A DNA stretch of 5,772 nucleotides, taken from the NCBI GenBank assembly GCA_023251335.1, contig JAHEZA010000185.1, positions 1 through 5,772 of the forward strand, written 5' to 3'. This DNA comes from Chitinophagaceae bacterium. Lineage in GTDB: Bacteria > Bacteroidota > Bacteroidia > Chitinophagales > Chitinophagaceae. The stretch's first letter is position 1; every line of letters begins with the position of its first letter. Positions 1-5,708 of this stretch are shown here, one piece after another. The position numbers were made by a program, and so were the translations under genes. The notes under the pieces were generated by a model. It was not told the DNA's origin. It searched no databases and saw only the letters and a program-made list of their open reading frames with translations.

Positions 1-213
1 TATGGTAGCGAGACACCCGTAAATTTCAGTGAAAAAGAACTAAAAATATTGCAATTGATTGGGGAAGACAAAACCACCGAAGAAATATCAAAAATAGTTT
101 TTTTAAGCCCGCGTACCATTGAAAGTATTCGGCAAAATATGAAAAACAAGGTGGGTGCCAAAACAATTGGCGGTTTGATAATGTATGGCATGCGCAACAA
201 AATAATTGAATAG
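1..213 (+). CDS. LuxR/NarL-type helix-turn-helix protein, C-terminal fragment
   Basis: An open frame runs from the first base to the TAG at 211-213, giving 70 residues; the N-terminus lies outside the window. Residues of roughly 9-69 of the fragment fit a LuxR-type (GerE) DNA-binding domain. It begins FSEKELKILQLI, continues with TTEEISKIVFLSPRTIESI as the helix-turn-helix and recognition helix, and ends in the usual final helix GGLIMYGMRNKII. In this family the domain is normally fused to an N-terminal receiver, making a NarL/FixJ response regulator that binds DNA as a dimer after phosphorylation by a sensor kinase. Whether a receiver is present here cannot be seen. It converges with plsC on the other strand. 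Target genes and signal are unknown. The domain call is firm; the response-regulator call is inferred from family habit. Confidence 0.85.
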   Translation, partial: YGSETPVNFSEKELKILQLIGEDKTTEEISKIVFLSPRTIESIRQNMKNKVGAKTIGGLIMYGMRNKIIE

Positions 214-318
214 AATTCCTGTCTTTCTGTTGGGAGATCGTTCCACTGTCTTAAAATCGATCTAACAATTACAGTAAATCAACATTTATCCGTTATTTTT
301 ATTCTTCGTACCCACACT

Positions 319-1056
319 TCAGATCCCATTCGCAAACTCAATATAGTAAAGGCTCATGATGTCATGTACTTTTATTTTAAGCGATTCATAATTTTCTTTT
401 TGGGTAACATGAACCGGCGGAAGAAAATGCATCTCCATTTGTGAAGGCCAGAAATAAAATGCTTTTCCTGGTGGCAATATTTTTTTAGTATTAAAAATTA
501 ATGCAGGTAAAATCGGAACACCGGTTTCGATTGATAATCTAAAAGCGCCGTCGTGAAATTCTTTTAGTGGCAAATCGGTTCTGTTGCGCGTACCTTCGGG
601 ATAAATACACATATGTATTCCCATATTCAAAACTGCTTTCATTTTACTGAAGCTACCCCTTCTACTATCCCTATCCTTTCTGTCAACGAGTATTGAGCCT
701 CTTTTATAAATCAATCCAAACAAAGGTATTTTGGCCATCTCAGCTTTCGCAATTGTTTTGTTAGCGCCGGGAATAAAAGGTGTCGTAACTGGCACATCCA
801 TCAATGAATTATGATTACAAACGACAATATATTTTTCGCCTGGTTTGAAATTTTTCTTTCCCTTAATTTTCAGGCTGCAACCCGTAAGAAAAAAAAATAA
901 CAGCATCCAGGCTTTAGAAATTTTCCTGAAAATTTGTGTTCGTCGCGGCTCTGCTATTAATCCAATCATCCAAATTATTAATGCAACCGGTAGTAGTGTA
1001 ATTATAAAAACAAGCAACGCCCAGGATGCAAATATTTTAGCCAATAGATTTTTCAA
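319..1056 (-). CDS. plsC: 1-acyl-sn-glycerol-3-phosphate acyltransferase (PlsC family)
   Basis: The 245-residue product is an integral or membrane-bound lysophospholipid acyltransferase. It is expected to acylate the sn-2 position of lysophosphatidate to give phosphatidate in phospholipid synthesis at the inner membrane. All family motifs are visible: the catalytic NHNSLMD (HX4D; His82, Asp87), motif II around RGSILVDR (119-126), the EGTR glycerophosphate-binding motif (154-157), and motif IV GVPILPALIF (179-188). A hydrophobic stretch near residues 8-33 and a shorter one near 50-60 are the likely membrane anchors. Length is normal for the family. The assigned start is TTG at 1056-1054, with no clear Shine-Dalgarno site; the next in-frame ATG (Met30) would remove most of the first membrane segment. 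The frame stays open upstream, with ATT codons just before the TTG. It begins 20 bases after the ung stop, so it is probably co-transcribed with ung. The exact acyl acceptor is inferred; an ornithine- or glycine-lipid O-acyltransferase role is possible within this superfamily. Confidence 0.92.
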   Translation of the reverse strand: MKNLLAKIFASWALLVFIITLLPVALIIWMIGLIAEPRRTQIFRKISKAWMLLFFFLTGCSLKIKGKKNFKPGEKYIVVCNHNSLMDVPVTTPFIPGANKTIAKAEMAKIPLFGLIYKRGSILVDRKDRDSRRGSFSKMKAVLNMGIHMCIYPEGTRNRTDLPLKEFHDGAFRLSIETGVPILPALIFNTKKILPPGKAFYFWPSQMEMHFLPPVHVTQKENYESLKIKVHDIMSLYYIEFANGI

Positions 1057-1076
1057 AATAATTTTTTTAAATGGAA

Positions 1077-1748
1077 TTAAAGTTTCCAGTCAATAGGAGT
1101 TTTATTTTGTTTCATGAGCAATTCATTAGTTTTGGAGAAGTGTTTACATCCGAAAAAACCATGGGCGGCGCTAAAAGGCGAAGGATGAGCAGCCTTTAAA
1201 ACAAAATGTTTTGTCTCATCAATAAGTGACTGTTTTTCCTGCGCAAATTTTCCCCATAATAGAAATACGATTCCATTTTTTTCCTCTGAAAGTTTTTGAA
1301 TAACATGATCCGTGAATTCTAACCATCCGATTTTTGAATGGCTTCCCGGCTCATTCTGCCGAACAGTTAATGAAGCATTCAATAACAAGACGCCTTGCCG
1401 AGCCCATTTTTCAAGATTACCAGTTGCCGGAGTTTCGATACCGAGATCATTCTTTAGCTCTTTGAAAATATTTACAAGAGAAGGTGGCGGCGCTATGCCA
1501 TCAGGCACTGAAAAACTAAGCCCGTGTGCCTGTCCACGGCTATGATAAGGGTCCTGGCCTAAAATAACCACTTTCACTTTTTCAAAAGGTGTTTGCTTAA
1601 ATGCATTAAAAATAAGGGGACCGGGAGGGTAAATAATTTTTCCGGATGCTTTCTCCGCTTTTAGAAAAGTAATAATGTGCTGAAAATAGGTTTTGCTAAA
1701 TTCGTCCTTCAATACTTTTTTCCAGCTATCTTCTATCTTTACATCCAT
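1077..1748 (-). CDS. ung: Uracil-DNA glycosylase, family 1
   Basis: The 223-residue cytoplasmic enzyme removes uracil from DNA, starting base excision repair of deaminated cytosine or misincorporated dUMP. It carries the complete family-1 motif set: the water-activating loop GQDPYH (64-69, catalytic Asp66), the uracil-stacking Phe78 in GLSFSVP, Asn124 in LLLNASLTVR for uracil recognition, and the HPSPFSA loop (188-194) with catalytic-site His188. The numbering is one above E. coli Ung (Asp64 differs by two), and the length is close to normal. The loop has Phe192 where E. coli has the helix-intercalating Leu191. The ATG at 1748-1746 is preceded by a Shine-Dalgarno-like AAGGA at 1759-1755, six bases upstream, which supports this start; such a site is less common in this phylum. 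plsC follows after 20 bases on the same strand. I saw no clear TAnnTTTG promoter in the 123 bases up to the tRNA, so readthrough from upstream is possible. Confidence 0.97.
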   Translation of the reverse strand: MDVKIEDSWKKVLKDEFSKTYFQHIITFLKAEKASGKIIYPPGPLIFNAFKQTPFEKVKVVILGQDPYHSRGQAHGLSFSVPDGIAPPPSLVNIFKELKNDLGIETPATGNLEKWARQGVLLLNASLTVRQNEPGSHSKIGWLEFTDHVIQKLSEEKNGIVFLLWGKFAQEKQSLIDETKHFVLKAAHPSPFSAAHGFFGCKHFSKTNELLMKQNKTPIDWKL

Positions 1749-1871
1749 ATTCTTTCCTTTTTATTAGATGAAGGTTTCTGTTGAAATACGAGTGATGAAG
1801 AAATATCACCTTTGATTTAATGAACGAAATGTTTTTGGGAGAAATGAATTTATACCCAAAAGATTAAAAAG

Positions 1872-1944
1872 TGACCCCGGAACGACTCGAACGTTCGACC
1901 CACAGCTTAGAAGGCTGTTGCTCTATCCACTGAGCTACGGGGCC
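1872..1944 (-). tRNA. tRNA-Arg, anticodon UCU
   Basis: A complete 73-base cloverleaf can be folded by hand on the minus strand. The acceptor stem pairs GGCCCCG with CGGGGTC (one G-U wobble at 2-71), with discriminator A. The D arm is GCTC/GAGC around AGTGGATA. The anticodon stem pairs ACAGC with GCTGT around the loop CTTCTAA, which puts TCT at positions 34-36 and reads AGA (and probably AGG) arginine codons. The variable loop is GGGTC, and the T arm is GAACG/CGTTC around TTCGAGT. The 3' CCA is not encoded and must be added by nucleotidyltransferase. A short T run (CTTTTTAATCTTTT) follows the 3' end and could help end transcription. It lies 176 bases downstream of the abcF stop on the same strand, with a possible promoter of its own at 1999-2006. 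Confidence 0.97.
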
Positions 1945-1998
1945 AGTTATATGAATCAACCTTATTTTCAATTTTTTGACCAGCCGGAAAAAGTTTTG

Positions 1999-2006
1999 CA
2001 AATATA
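1999..2006 (-). promoter_or_regulatory. Candidate Bacteroidota -7 promoter box for tRNA-Arg
   Basis: On the minus strand TATATTTG matches the Bacteroidota primary-sigma -7 consensus TAnnTTTG exactly and is followed by CA, as at the other candidate promoters here. Transcription would start near 1994, about 50 bases before the mature tRNA 5' end, leaving a leader for RNase P to remove. The -33 position has only a T-rich stretch (TTTTTTAA), not a clean TTTG, so the call rests on one box plus location. Confidence 0.45.
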
Positions 2007-2120
2007 GTTTAATTGATTTTCTGATTAAAAAAGAGCGCTTCATATTTAGGAAAAATGGGCTAAACGTGCGGATTTCAGAAAAATAGAAATCTTCAAAAAT
2101 TATCGGTTTACTGTGAATCA

Positions 2121-4061
2121 TCAGGATTCATTTTCTTCCATGATCATCATCTTCTCAAACAATTTTTCATATTCGGCATTCGCCTTGGATAATTGTTCCT
2201 TTTTCAAATTGTATTTTTTCTCTGCTTCAATAAATTTTTCATGATCAGAATAAATTTCGGGCAGCGCAAGTGTGGCTTCTAATTGTTTTTTTTCTTTTGT
2301 GGTTTTAGAAACTTCTTCTTCTAATAACTCAAATTGTTTTTTTAATTTTTGCAATTCTTTTTGTTGATCACGATTTTCAGACGTACGATTGTTTTGTTTA
2401 GTTTCTGCTTTTTTCTCAACAGGAGTTGCTTCTTGCTTTTTAACTTTGGTATTTTCCAATGCTTTTCTTTCCTGTTTCCATCGTTCCCACTCGTCATACG
2501 TTCCCACAAACTCTTTTATCTTGTAATCTTCAATCTCCCATATCTTGTTGGCAGTTTTGTTTACGAAATACCGGTCGTGACTTACAAGGATATAACTTCC
2601 TTCATATTTATTCAATGCTTCAATAAGCAAATCAACCGAGTGCATATCGAGATGGTTCGTAGGCTCATCCAGCAATAAAAAATTAGCTTTGCTAACAATC
2701 GTCTTCGCAAGTGCAACTCTTGCTTTTTCACCACCGCTTAATACTTTTATTTTTTTCTCCACATCATCGCCGCTGAATAAAAAACACCCCAATAAAGTCC
2801 TTAACTCCAGTTCTGTTTTTCCGCTTCCTGAATAATTCATTTCTTCCAAAACCGTATGTTCCAAATTCAATGCTTCCAACTGGTGTTGCGCATAAAATGC
2901 ATCTTTTACATTATGGCCTTCTATCCTCTCGCCTTCAAAAGATTCCACGCCCGCTACCATCCTAAGCAAAGTTGATTTTCCTTTTCCATTGGCACCAATC
3001 AATCCTATTTTATCGCCGCGGTTTATTTCTGCACCGGTATGTTCCACAATTTTTACATTGCCAAAACTCTTGCTCGCATCTTTTAAGGTGCATAAAATTC
3101 TTCCGGGCTGATGACCAATTGTGAAGTTGATGCGCATATTTGGCCTTTCCAACTCAGTATTTTCTATTCGTTCAATTTTATCAAGGCGTTTCATAATACT
3201 CTGTGCCTGTGCAGCCTTGGAGGCTTTTGCTTTGAAACGTTCTACAAATTTTTCCTGTTGCCTGATATAGTCCTGCTGATTTTCATAGGCACGTTTTTGC
3301 AATTCGATACGCTGTTCCTTTTCCTGCAGATAATAGGAATAATTACCTGTATAAAAATGCAATTCCTGCTGATAAAGTTCTACAATTTTGGTAACCATCC
3401 TATCAAGGAAATACCTGTCATGAGAAACAATTACCACAGAGCCACGGTAATGTTGCAAATATTTTTCAAGCCATTCAATAGAAGGTAAATCCAGGTGATT
3501 GGTGGGCTCATCCAGCAACAGAACATCGGGGTTCATCAAGATCATTTTTGCCAGCAAAACCCTCATCCTCCAACCGCCACTAAATTCTTTGTATGGCCTT
3601 TGCAGGTCAAGGTTAGCGAAGCCAAGGCCTTGTAAAATTTCTTCCGTTTTATGGTGAATTTCGTATCCTCCGAGAATTTCTAATTCGTGTAACTTATCGC
3701 CATACAAATGTGCCAACGATTCATCGGAAGTTTTTTCTAATTCAATTCCTATTTGCTCTATTTCTTTTTCCAGTTGCTGCACCCGCTCAAAGGCGCTTAA
3801 CGCCACTTCCAGAATCGAATCTTCGGTATCAAAACTTAACAGGTCCTGGTGAAGAAAGCCAATAGTGGTTTCCCTTCCCTTTTCAACGGTGCCTGAAGAA
3901 GGAAGATATTGATTGGTTAATACTTTTAATAATGTTGATTTCCCGGTTCCATTATAGCCGATAAGCCCGATTCTTTCATTTGGCTGAATATGCCATGTGG
4001 CATCTTTTACAATTACTCTCGCACCAAATTCGAACGTAACATTTTGTAGTCCTAATAACAT
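2121..4061 (-). CDS. ABC-F family ATPase, YheS-like
   Basis: The 646-residue soluble protein has two ATP-binding cassettes and no membrane segments, the layout of ABC-F proteins. These act on ribosomes (translation factors such as EttA, YheS and Uup, or antibiotic-resistance proteins) rather than as transporters. Cassette 1 has Walker A GYNGTGKST (35-43), the signature SGGWRMR (161-167), Walker B LLLDEPTNHLD (181-191, Glu185) and the H-loop SHDRYF (213-218). A charged helical linker (about 240-305) is the P-site tRNA-interacting region typical of the family. Cassette 2 has GANGKGKST (356-364), LSGGEKAR (441-448), Walker B with Glu466, and SHD (494-496). A lysine/glutamate-rich C-terminal coiled coil spans about 560-640. 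FSGGWRMR and YAQHQLEAL, plus the C-terminal tail, resemble E. coli YheS most closely from memory; Uup is the main alternative. Both catalytic glutamates are present, so both sites should hydrolyse ATP. The start is ATG with no Shine-Dalgarno site. A resistance role cannot be excluded from sequence, but nothing nearby suggests one. Confidence 0.93.
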   Translation of the reverse strand: MLLGLQNVTFEFGARVIVKDATWHIQPNERIGLIGYNGTGKSTLLKVLTNQYLPSSGTVEKGRETTIGFLHQDLLSFDTEDSILEVALSAFERVQQLEKEIEQIGIELEKTSDESLAHLYGDKLHELEILGGYEIHHKTEEILQGLGFANLDLQRPYKEFSGGWRMRVLLAKMILMNPDVLLLDEPTNHLDLPSIEWLEKYLQHYRGSVVIVSHDRYFLDRMVTKIVELYQQELHFYTGNYSYYLQEKEQRIELQKRAYENQQDYIRQQEKFVERFKAKASKAAQAQSIMKRLDKIERIENTELERPNMRINFTIGHQPGRILCTLKDASKSFGNVKIVEHTGAEINRGDKIGLIGANGKGKSTLLRMVAGVESFEGERIEGHNVKDAFYAQHQLEALNLEHTVLEEMNYSGSGKTELELRTLLGCFLFSGDDVEKKIKVLSGGEKARVALAKTIVSKANFLLLDEPTNHLDMHSVDLLIEALNKYEGSYILVSHDRYFVNKTANKIWEIEDYKIKEFVGTYDEWERWKQERKALENTKVKKQEATPVEKKAETKQNNRTSENRDQQKELQKLKKQFELLEEEVSKTTKEKKQLEATLALPEIYSDHEKFIEAEKKYNLKKEQLSKANAEYEKLFEKMMIMEENES

Positions 4062-4141
4062 ATTGAAATAGCAAATAACAAATTTTGAATAAAGTTCCTA
4101 AAACTATCGGGGAAAATTAACCGCCAAGTTTTAAAAGCGTG

Positions 4142-4149
4142 CAAAATTA
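4142..4149 (-). promoter_or_regulatory. Candidate Bacteroidota -7 promoter box for the ABC-F gene
   Basis: On the minus strand TAATTTTG matches TAnnTTTG exactly and is followed by CA. It sits 80 bases upstream of the ABC-F start codon, so a transcript would carry a leader of about 75 bases. No TTTG is seen at the expected -33 position. The 170-base gap between mqnE and this gene makes a separate promoter plausible. Confidence 0.4.
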
Positions 4150-4231
4150 AGAAAATATGGGCATTCGACCTTTATATGTATAACGAAAACAATTTTAGGG
4201 ACCTGAATATCTGAAGCGTTCAAAAATTTGA

Positions 4232-5413
4232 TTAATTCAGCGCTACATTAAAGGTTGCCTCTTTTTTATTCGCGTATGTTTTTACCACATTATACAACGT
4301 ATCTCTTTCTACGGCTTCGCGGCCTGCCTGTGATATTAAAAGAACGAGTTCATCGGTGCTCATCGCCGGATTTTGTTCTTCGCTTCCTGCCATCGAATAT
4401 ATTTTTGTGGAATCATCAATCGTTCCGTCCATATCATCCACCCCAAAGGATAAAGAAAGTTGCGCATTCTGCCTCCCGAGCATGGGCCAGTATGCTTTTA
4501 AATGTGGAAAATTATCCATGTAAATTCTGGCGACAGCATACATTTTCATGTCTTCAATAATGGATGATTCGGAAACGTGACTCATGTCATTGTTCTTATT
4601 GCGGAATTTTAGCGGAATAAATGTATTAAAGCCATGAGTTTTATCCTGCAAATTTCTTAACCTACTCATGTGATCTATGCGATGGCCATAATTTTCTACG
4701 TGCCCGTAAAGCATAGTAGCATTGGTATGCATTCCCAGTGCATGAGCTTCTTCGTGAATTTTCAGCCAGCCTTCCGCACCTACTTTATCTTCGCAAATTT
4801 GATTTCTTATTTCTGGTGCAAAAATTTCTGCACCGCCGCCGGGTAATGATTGTAATCCCGCTTCGTGCAGCCTTTTCATTCCTTCTTTCACAGATAATTT
4901 TGCCTTATGAAACATATAATCCAATTCCACTGCAGTAAATCCTTTTACATGAAGTTCGGGCCTGTGTTGTTTTATCTGTGAAATAAAATCGCAAAAGAAA
5001 TCGAGATTCATTTTTGGATGAACACCCCCCACAATATGAACTTCTGTTACGGCCTTTCCATCATAGCTTTTTACGATATCCATCATCTGTTCCTTCGTCA
5101 AAGCCCATCCTTCATCGCGATGAGCATACAATCTTGAATAAGAGCAAAATTTGCAGGAGAAAACGCAAACATTGGTAGGTTCAATATGGAAATTCCTGTT
5201 GAAGTAAGTTTTATTGCCATGCTTTTTTTCCCTGATGTAGTTGGCTAATGTAGCGCTAAGCCCCGGACTGGCCTTTTCAAAAAGAAATAATCCTTCTTCA
5301 TCAGTTATTCTTTGATCGTCAATGATTTTTTCGAGAATAGATTTAAAGATTTTCCCTTCGGGTAAATTATTTATTAATTGCAATAGACCTTTTTCTTTAA
5401 TGGTTTGTTCCAT
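4232..5413 (-). CDS. mqnE: Aminofutalosine synthase MqnE (radical SAM)
   Basis: The 393-residue radical SAM enzyme joins the 5'-deoxyadenosyl radical to 3-[(1-carboxyvinyl)oxy]benzoate. The product is 6-amino-6-deoxyfutalosine, an early step of the futalosine pathway to menaquinone. The [4Fe-4S]-binding CxxxCxxC motif is CVFSCKFC (Cys83, Cys87, Cys90), followed by an aromatic residue, as is usual in this MqnE/MqnC/CofH group. Other family blocks are HIVGGVHP (126-133), LPGGGAEIF (190-198), NATMLYGHVE (231-240), FIPLKFRN (265-272) and the C-terminal LSFGVDDMDGTIDDS (321-335). Full-length NATMLYGHVENYGHRIDHM and the IPLKFRN block favour MqnE over MqnC, the paralogue that cyclises dehypoxanthine futalosine. 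The start is the ATG at 5413; the next Met is residue 110, after the cluster motif, so no other start is reasonable. No other menaquinone gene is in the window. A TAnnTTTG box lies four bases upstream, suggesting a leaderless mRNA. Confidence 0.94.
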   Translation of the reverse strand: MEQTIKEKGLLQLINNLPEGKIFKSILEKIIDDQRITDEEGLFLFEKASPGLSATLANYIREKKHGNKTYFNRNFHIEPTNVCVFSCKFCSYSRLYAHRDEGWALTKEQMMDIVKSYDGKAVTEVHIVGGVHPKMNLDFFCDFISQIKQHRPELHVKGFTAVELDYMFHKAKLSVKEGMKRLHEAGLQSLPGGGAEIFAPEIRNQICEDKVGAEGWLKIHEEAHALGMHTNATMLYGHVENYGHRIDHMSRLRNLQDKTHGFNTFIPLKFRNKNNDMSHVSESSIIEDMKMYAVARIYMDNFPHLKAYWPMLGRQNAQLSLSFGVDDMDGTIDDSTKIYSMAGSEEQNPAMSTDELVLLISQAGREAVERDTLYNVVKTYANKKEATFNVALN

Positions 5414-5417
5414 GTTG

Positions 5418-5425
5418 CAAAATTA
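5418..5425 (-). promoter_or_regulatory. Candidate Bacteroidota -7 promoter box for mqnE
   Basis: On the minus strand TAATTTTG matches TAnnTTTG exactly and is followed by CAAC and then the mqnE ATG. If it is used, transcription would begin at or within a base or two of the start codon, giving a leaderless message. No TTTG is seen at the expected -33 position. Confidence 0.4.
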
Positions 5426-5457
5426 AGTGTTTACACTATAGGATTGATAGAGTTTTG

Positions 5458-5472
5458 TCATCTGTCAGATGA
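5458..5472. repeat. Perfect palindrome, possible operator upstream of mqnE
   Basis: TCATCTG-T-CAGATGA is a perfect 7-base dyad around a single central base. It lies 45 bases upstream of the mqnE start codon and upstream of where the -33 element would be. The size and symmetry fit a binding site for a dimeric regulator, and the position would suit an activator; no specific regulator can be named. A chance palindrome in AT-rich DNA is possible. Confidence 0.35.
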
Positions 5473-5504
5473 GAGCTGTATATCAAAATTTCAATTTCGT
5501 TTCG

Positions 5505-5526
5505 TACGATTCCTGTTCAAATCGTA
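5505..5526. repeat. Inverted repeat with 7-base arms
   Basis: TACGATT (5505-5511) and AATCGTA (5520-5526) are exact reverse complements around an 8-base spacer. No T run follows on either strand, so it is not a typical intrinsic terminator. It may be a protein-binding site, a remnant of a repeat, or chance. Confidence 0.25.
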
Positions 5527-5614
5527 GTGAAAATATTCGGGTTCTTTATCAGTAAATGGAATAAAAACAATCAATTTTTAGTCTACGAAAAAAATCTCGG
5601 TTGAAATGATCTTG

Positions 5615-5646
5615 AATCCAAAAAAAAACGAGAAAATATTTGGATT
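5615..5646. repeat. 8-base inverted repeat overlapping the -33 box
   Basis: AATCCAAA (5615-5622) and TTTGGATT (5639-5646) are exact reverse complements separated by 16 bases. The right arm begins with the TTTG that serves as the -33 box of the plus-strand promoter. A protein bound to both arms would block or contact RNA polymerase there, which suggests an operator. The spacer is A-rich and might also act as an UP-like element. Confidence 0.35.
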
Positions 5647-5669
5647 AATAAATTTCTTCTCTATTTTTG
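5639..5669 (+). promoter_or_regulatory. Strong-looking Bacteroidota promoter facing right
   Basis: TTTG (5639-5642), a 19-base spacer, and TATTTTTG (5662-5669) match both elements of the Bacteroidota primary promoter (-33 TTTG, -7 TAnnTTTG) at normal spacing, the only such pair found in the window. An A-rich tract lies just upstream. Transcription should start near 5673-5675 and proceed out of the window. The strong match and the GC-rich start of the transcript would suit a stable RNA operon, but the product is not visible. Confidence 0.6.
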
Positions 5670-5671
5670 TC

Positions 5672-5708
5672 GCTCCAAGGCAGCTCGCCCGCTCTGGAGT
5701 TTCCTCCA
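5672..5708 (+). other. Potential structured RNA leader with alternative hairpins
   Basis: Directly after the expected transcription start the sequence becomes GC-rich. CTCCA (5673-5677) can pair with TGGAG (5695-5699), extended inwards by GGC/GCT with one mismatch. The same TGGAG can instead pair with a second CTCCA (5704-5708) across a TTTC loop. The two folds exclude each other. No start codon or recognised riboswitch is seen, so this may be the 5' leader of an rRNA or protein operon, or the start of a small RNA. Confidence 0.3.

Noticed and set aside
235..303. Possible terminator between the LuxR fragment and plsC: AGATCG/CGATCT (235-263) and GTAAAT-CAAC-ATTTAT (274-289) before TTATTTTTATT
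   Set aside because: The first stem has a 17-base loop and no T run next to it. The second is nearly all A-T pairs with one G-T. Neither is strong enough to call, although a convergent gap should contain some termination signal.
845..1096. 83-codon plus-strand open frame
   Set aside because: It lies antisense to plsC, which has all its catalytic motifs; no domain or start signal supports it.
1312..1545. 77-codon plus-strand open frame
   Set aside because: It is antisense to the conserved core of ung and has no recognisable features.
2071..2091. Stem GATTTC/GAAATC downstream of the ABC-F gene
   Set aside because: Only six pairs with a nine-base loop and no following T run; not a convincing terminator.
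1864..2121. 85-codon minus-strand open frame ending in GPVAQWIEQQPSKLWVERSS
   Set aside because: Its C-terminal part is the tRNA-Arg gene read as protein, a well-known false ORF type, and the rest has no recognisable domain. The tRNA fold is complete.
2349..3488. Two plus-strand open frames (2349-2678 and 3111-3488) with hydrophobic Phe/Leu-rich products
   Set aside because: Both are antisense to the ABC-F gene. Their hydrophobic look comes from reading the complement of Lys/Glu-rich coiled-coil and linker codons, not from real membrane proteins.
2662..3518. Direct repeat GGCTCATCCAGCAA at 2662-2675 and 3505-3518
   Set aside because: These are the Walker B (LLLDEP) codons of the two homologous ATPase cassettes in one ABC-F protein, not a mobile or regulatory repeat.
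4255..4938. Two plus-strand open frames (4255-4560 and 4738-4938)
   Set aside because: Both lie antisense to mqnE, a full-length, well-conserved radical SAM gene.
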